DNA of 64,000 bases from Caldilineaceae bacterium. Lineage in GTDB: Bacteria > Chloroflexota > Anaerolineae > Caldilineales > Caldilineaceae. The notes under the pieces were generated by a model. That model was given only the letters and a program-made list of their open reading frames with translations, did no database searches and was not told the origin of the DNA. This document shows, one piece after another, positions 63,859 through 64,000 of the stretch. The DNA is taken from positions 2,059,022-2,123,021 of the forward strand of contig OY282376.1 of the NCBI GenBank assembly GCA_958295845.1, read 5' to 3'. Position numbers and translations under genes: made by a program. Position 1 is the first letter of the stretch, and each line of letters begins with the position of its first letter.

Positions 63859-64000
63859 ATGAAGCACGACCGCCCCAACATCCTCTGGTTCTGCACCGAC
63901 CAGCAGAGGTTTGACACAATTCACGCACTGGGCAATCCCAATATCAACACACCCAATATCGATCGCTTGGTCGCCGAAGGCGTTGCCTTTACCCACGCCT
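63859..64000 (+). CDS. Sulfatase, N-terminal part (gene leaves at right edge)
   Basis: The first 47 residues are visible: a start with GGAGG 7 bases upstream, then [20 protein letters not shown]. They are almost identical to those of the sulfatase at 61694, so this is its tandem paralogue. The CxPSR active-site motif falls beyond the window edge, and no conclusion about activity is possible. Confidence 0.9.
   Translation, partial: MKHDRPNILWFCTDQQRFDTIHALGNPNINTPNIDRLVAEGVAFTHA

Overview
The window looks like a chromosomal segment of a Chloroflexota bacterium, possibly a marine or host-associated Caldilineales/Anaerolineae-like lineage. This is an inference from gene content. The main clues are two Chlor_Arch_YYY (DUF2298) membrane proteins and an Agl23-type glycosyltransferase, a combination known from Chloroflexota and Archaea. 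Pro/Thr-rich lipoproteins, a kinase with an extracytoplasmic sensor tail, many sulfatases and a G5/3D cell-wall protein fit the same picture. No rRNA or other phylogenetic marker is present to confirm it.

Region 1 (1-11.2 kb) is mixed housekeeping and signalling. It holds the tail of a metallophosphoesterase, a class-V aminotransferase-fold enzyme, an ECF sigma factor, and an FHA plus winged-helix regulator divergent from a transmembrane Ser/Thr kinase. A Pro/Thr-rich lipoprotein, an unrecognised 639-residue coiled-coil protein, a threonine aldolase and a DUF697 membrane protein follow. Region 2 (11.3-15.9 kb) carries tRNA-Asp with a near-consensus promoter, fabI with an intrinsic terminator, a strong promoter feeding an unassigned structured RNA candidate, tyrS, and an IlvD/Edd-family dehydratase.

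Region 3 (16-38 kb, all minus strand) is the most distinctive part: a cluster of very large polytopic membrane proteins. Reading in the direction of transcription, it has a GT39 + Chlor_Arch_YYY fusion, a Nudix hydrolase, a stand-alone Chlor_Arch_YYY protein, a GT39-like protein with an altered catalytic motif, an Agl23 + NHL-propeller fusion, a zinc-ribbon + GT39 protein, a zinc-ribbon + GT39 + PA14 + propeller protein, and a zinc-ribbon + propeller protein. Several genes overlap or nearly abut. The likely role is lipid-linked sugar transfer to proteins or surface glycans on the outer face of the membrane, but the substrate is unknown. A G5/3D cell-wall protein follows at 38.3-40 kb.

Region 4 (40.7-64 kb) looks like a locus for using sulfated sugars or glycans. 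It has three complete sulfatases plus the start of a fourth, all without signal peptides, and a sugar-phosphate isomerase/epimerase-like TIM barrel. An oligopeptide/oligosaccharide-type ABC importer (lipoprotein binding protein and two permeases) is followed by an array of five lipoproteins. These carry six copies of a discoidin-like + PQQ-type glucose/sorbosone dehydrogenase (GSDH) module. The first array gene has a 3' frameshift and the third is a double-module fusion. An IS66 transposase remnant lies at about 43 kb. A consistent model is outside-face sugar binding and oxidation by the lipoproteins, import by the ABC system, and cytoplasmic desulfation and isomerisation. No sulfatase-maturation enzyme, ABC ATPase or PQQ-biosynthesis gene is in the window.
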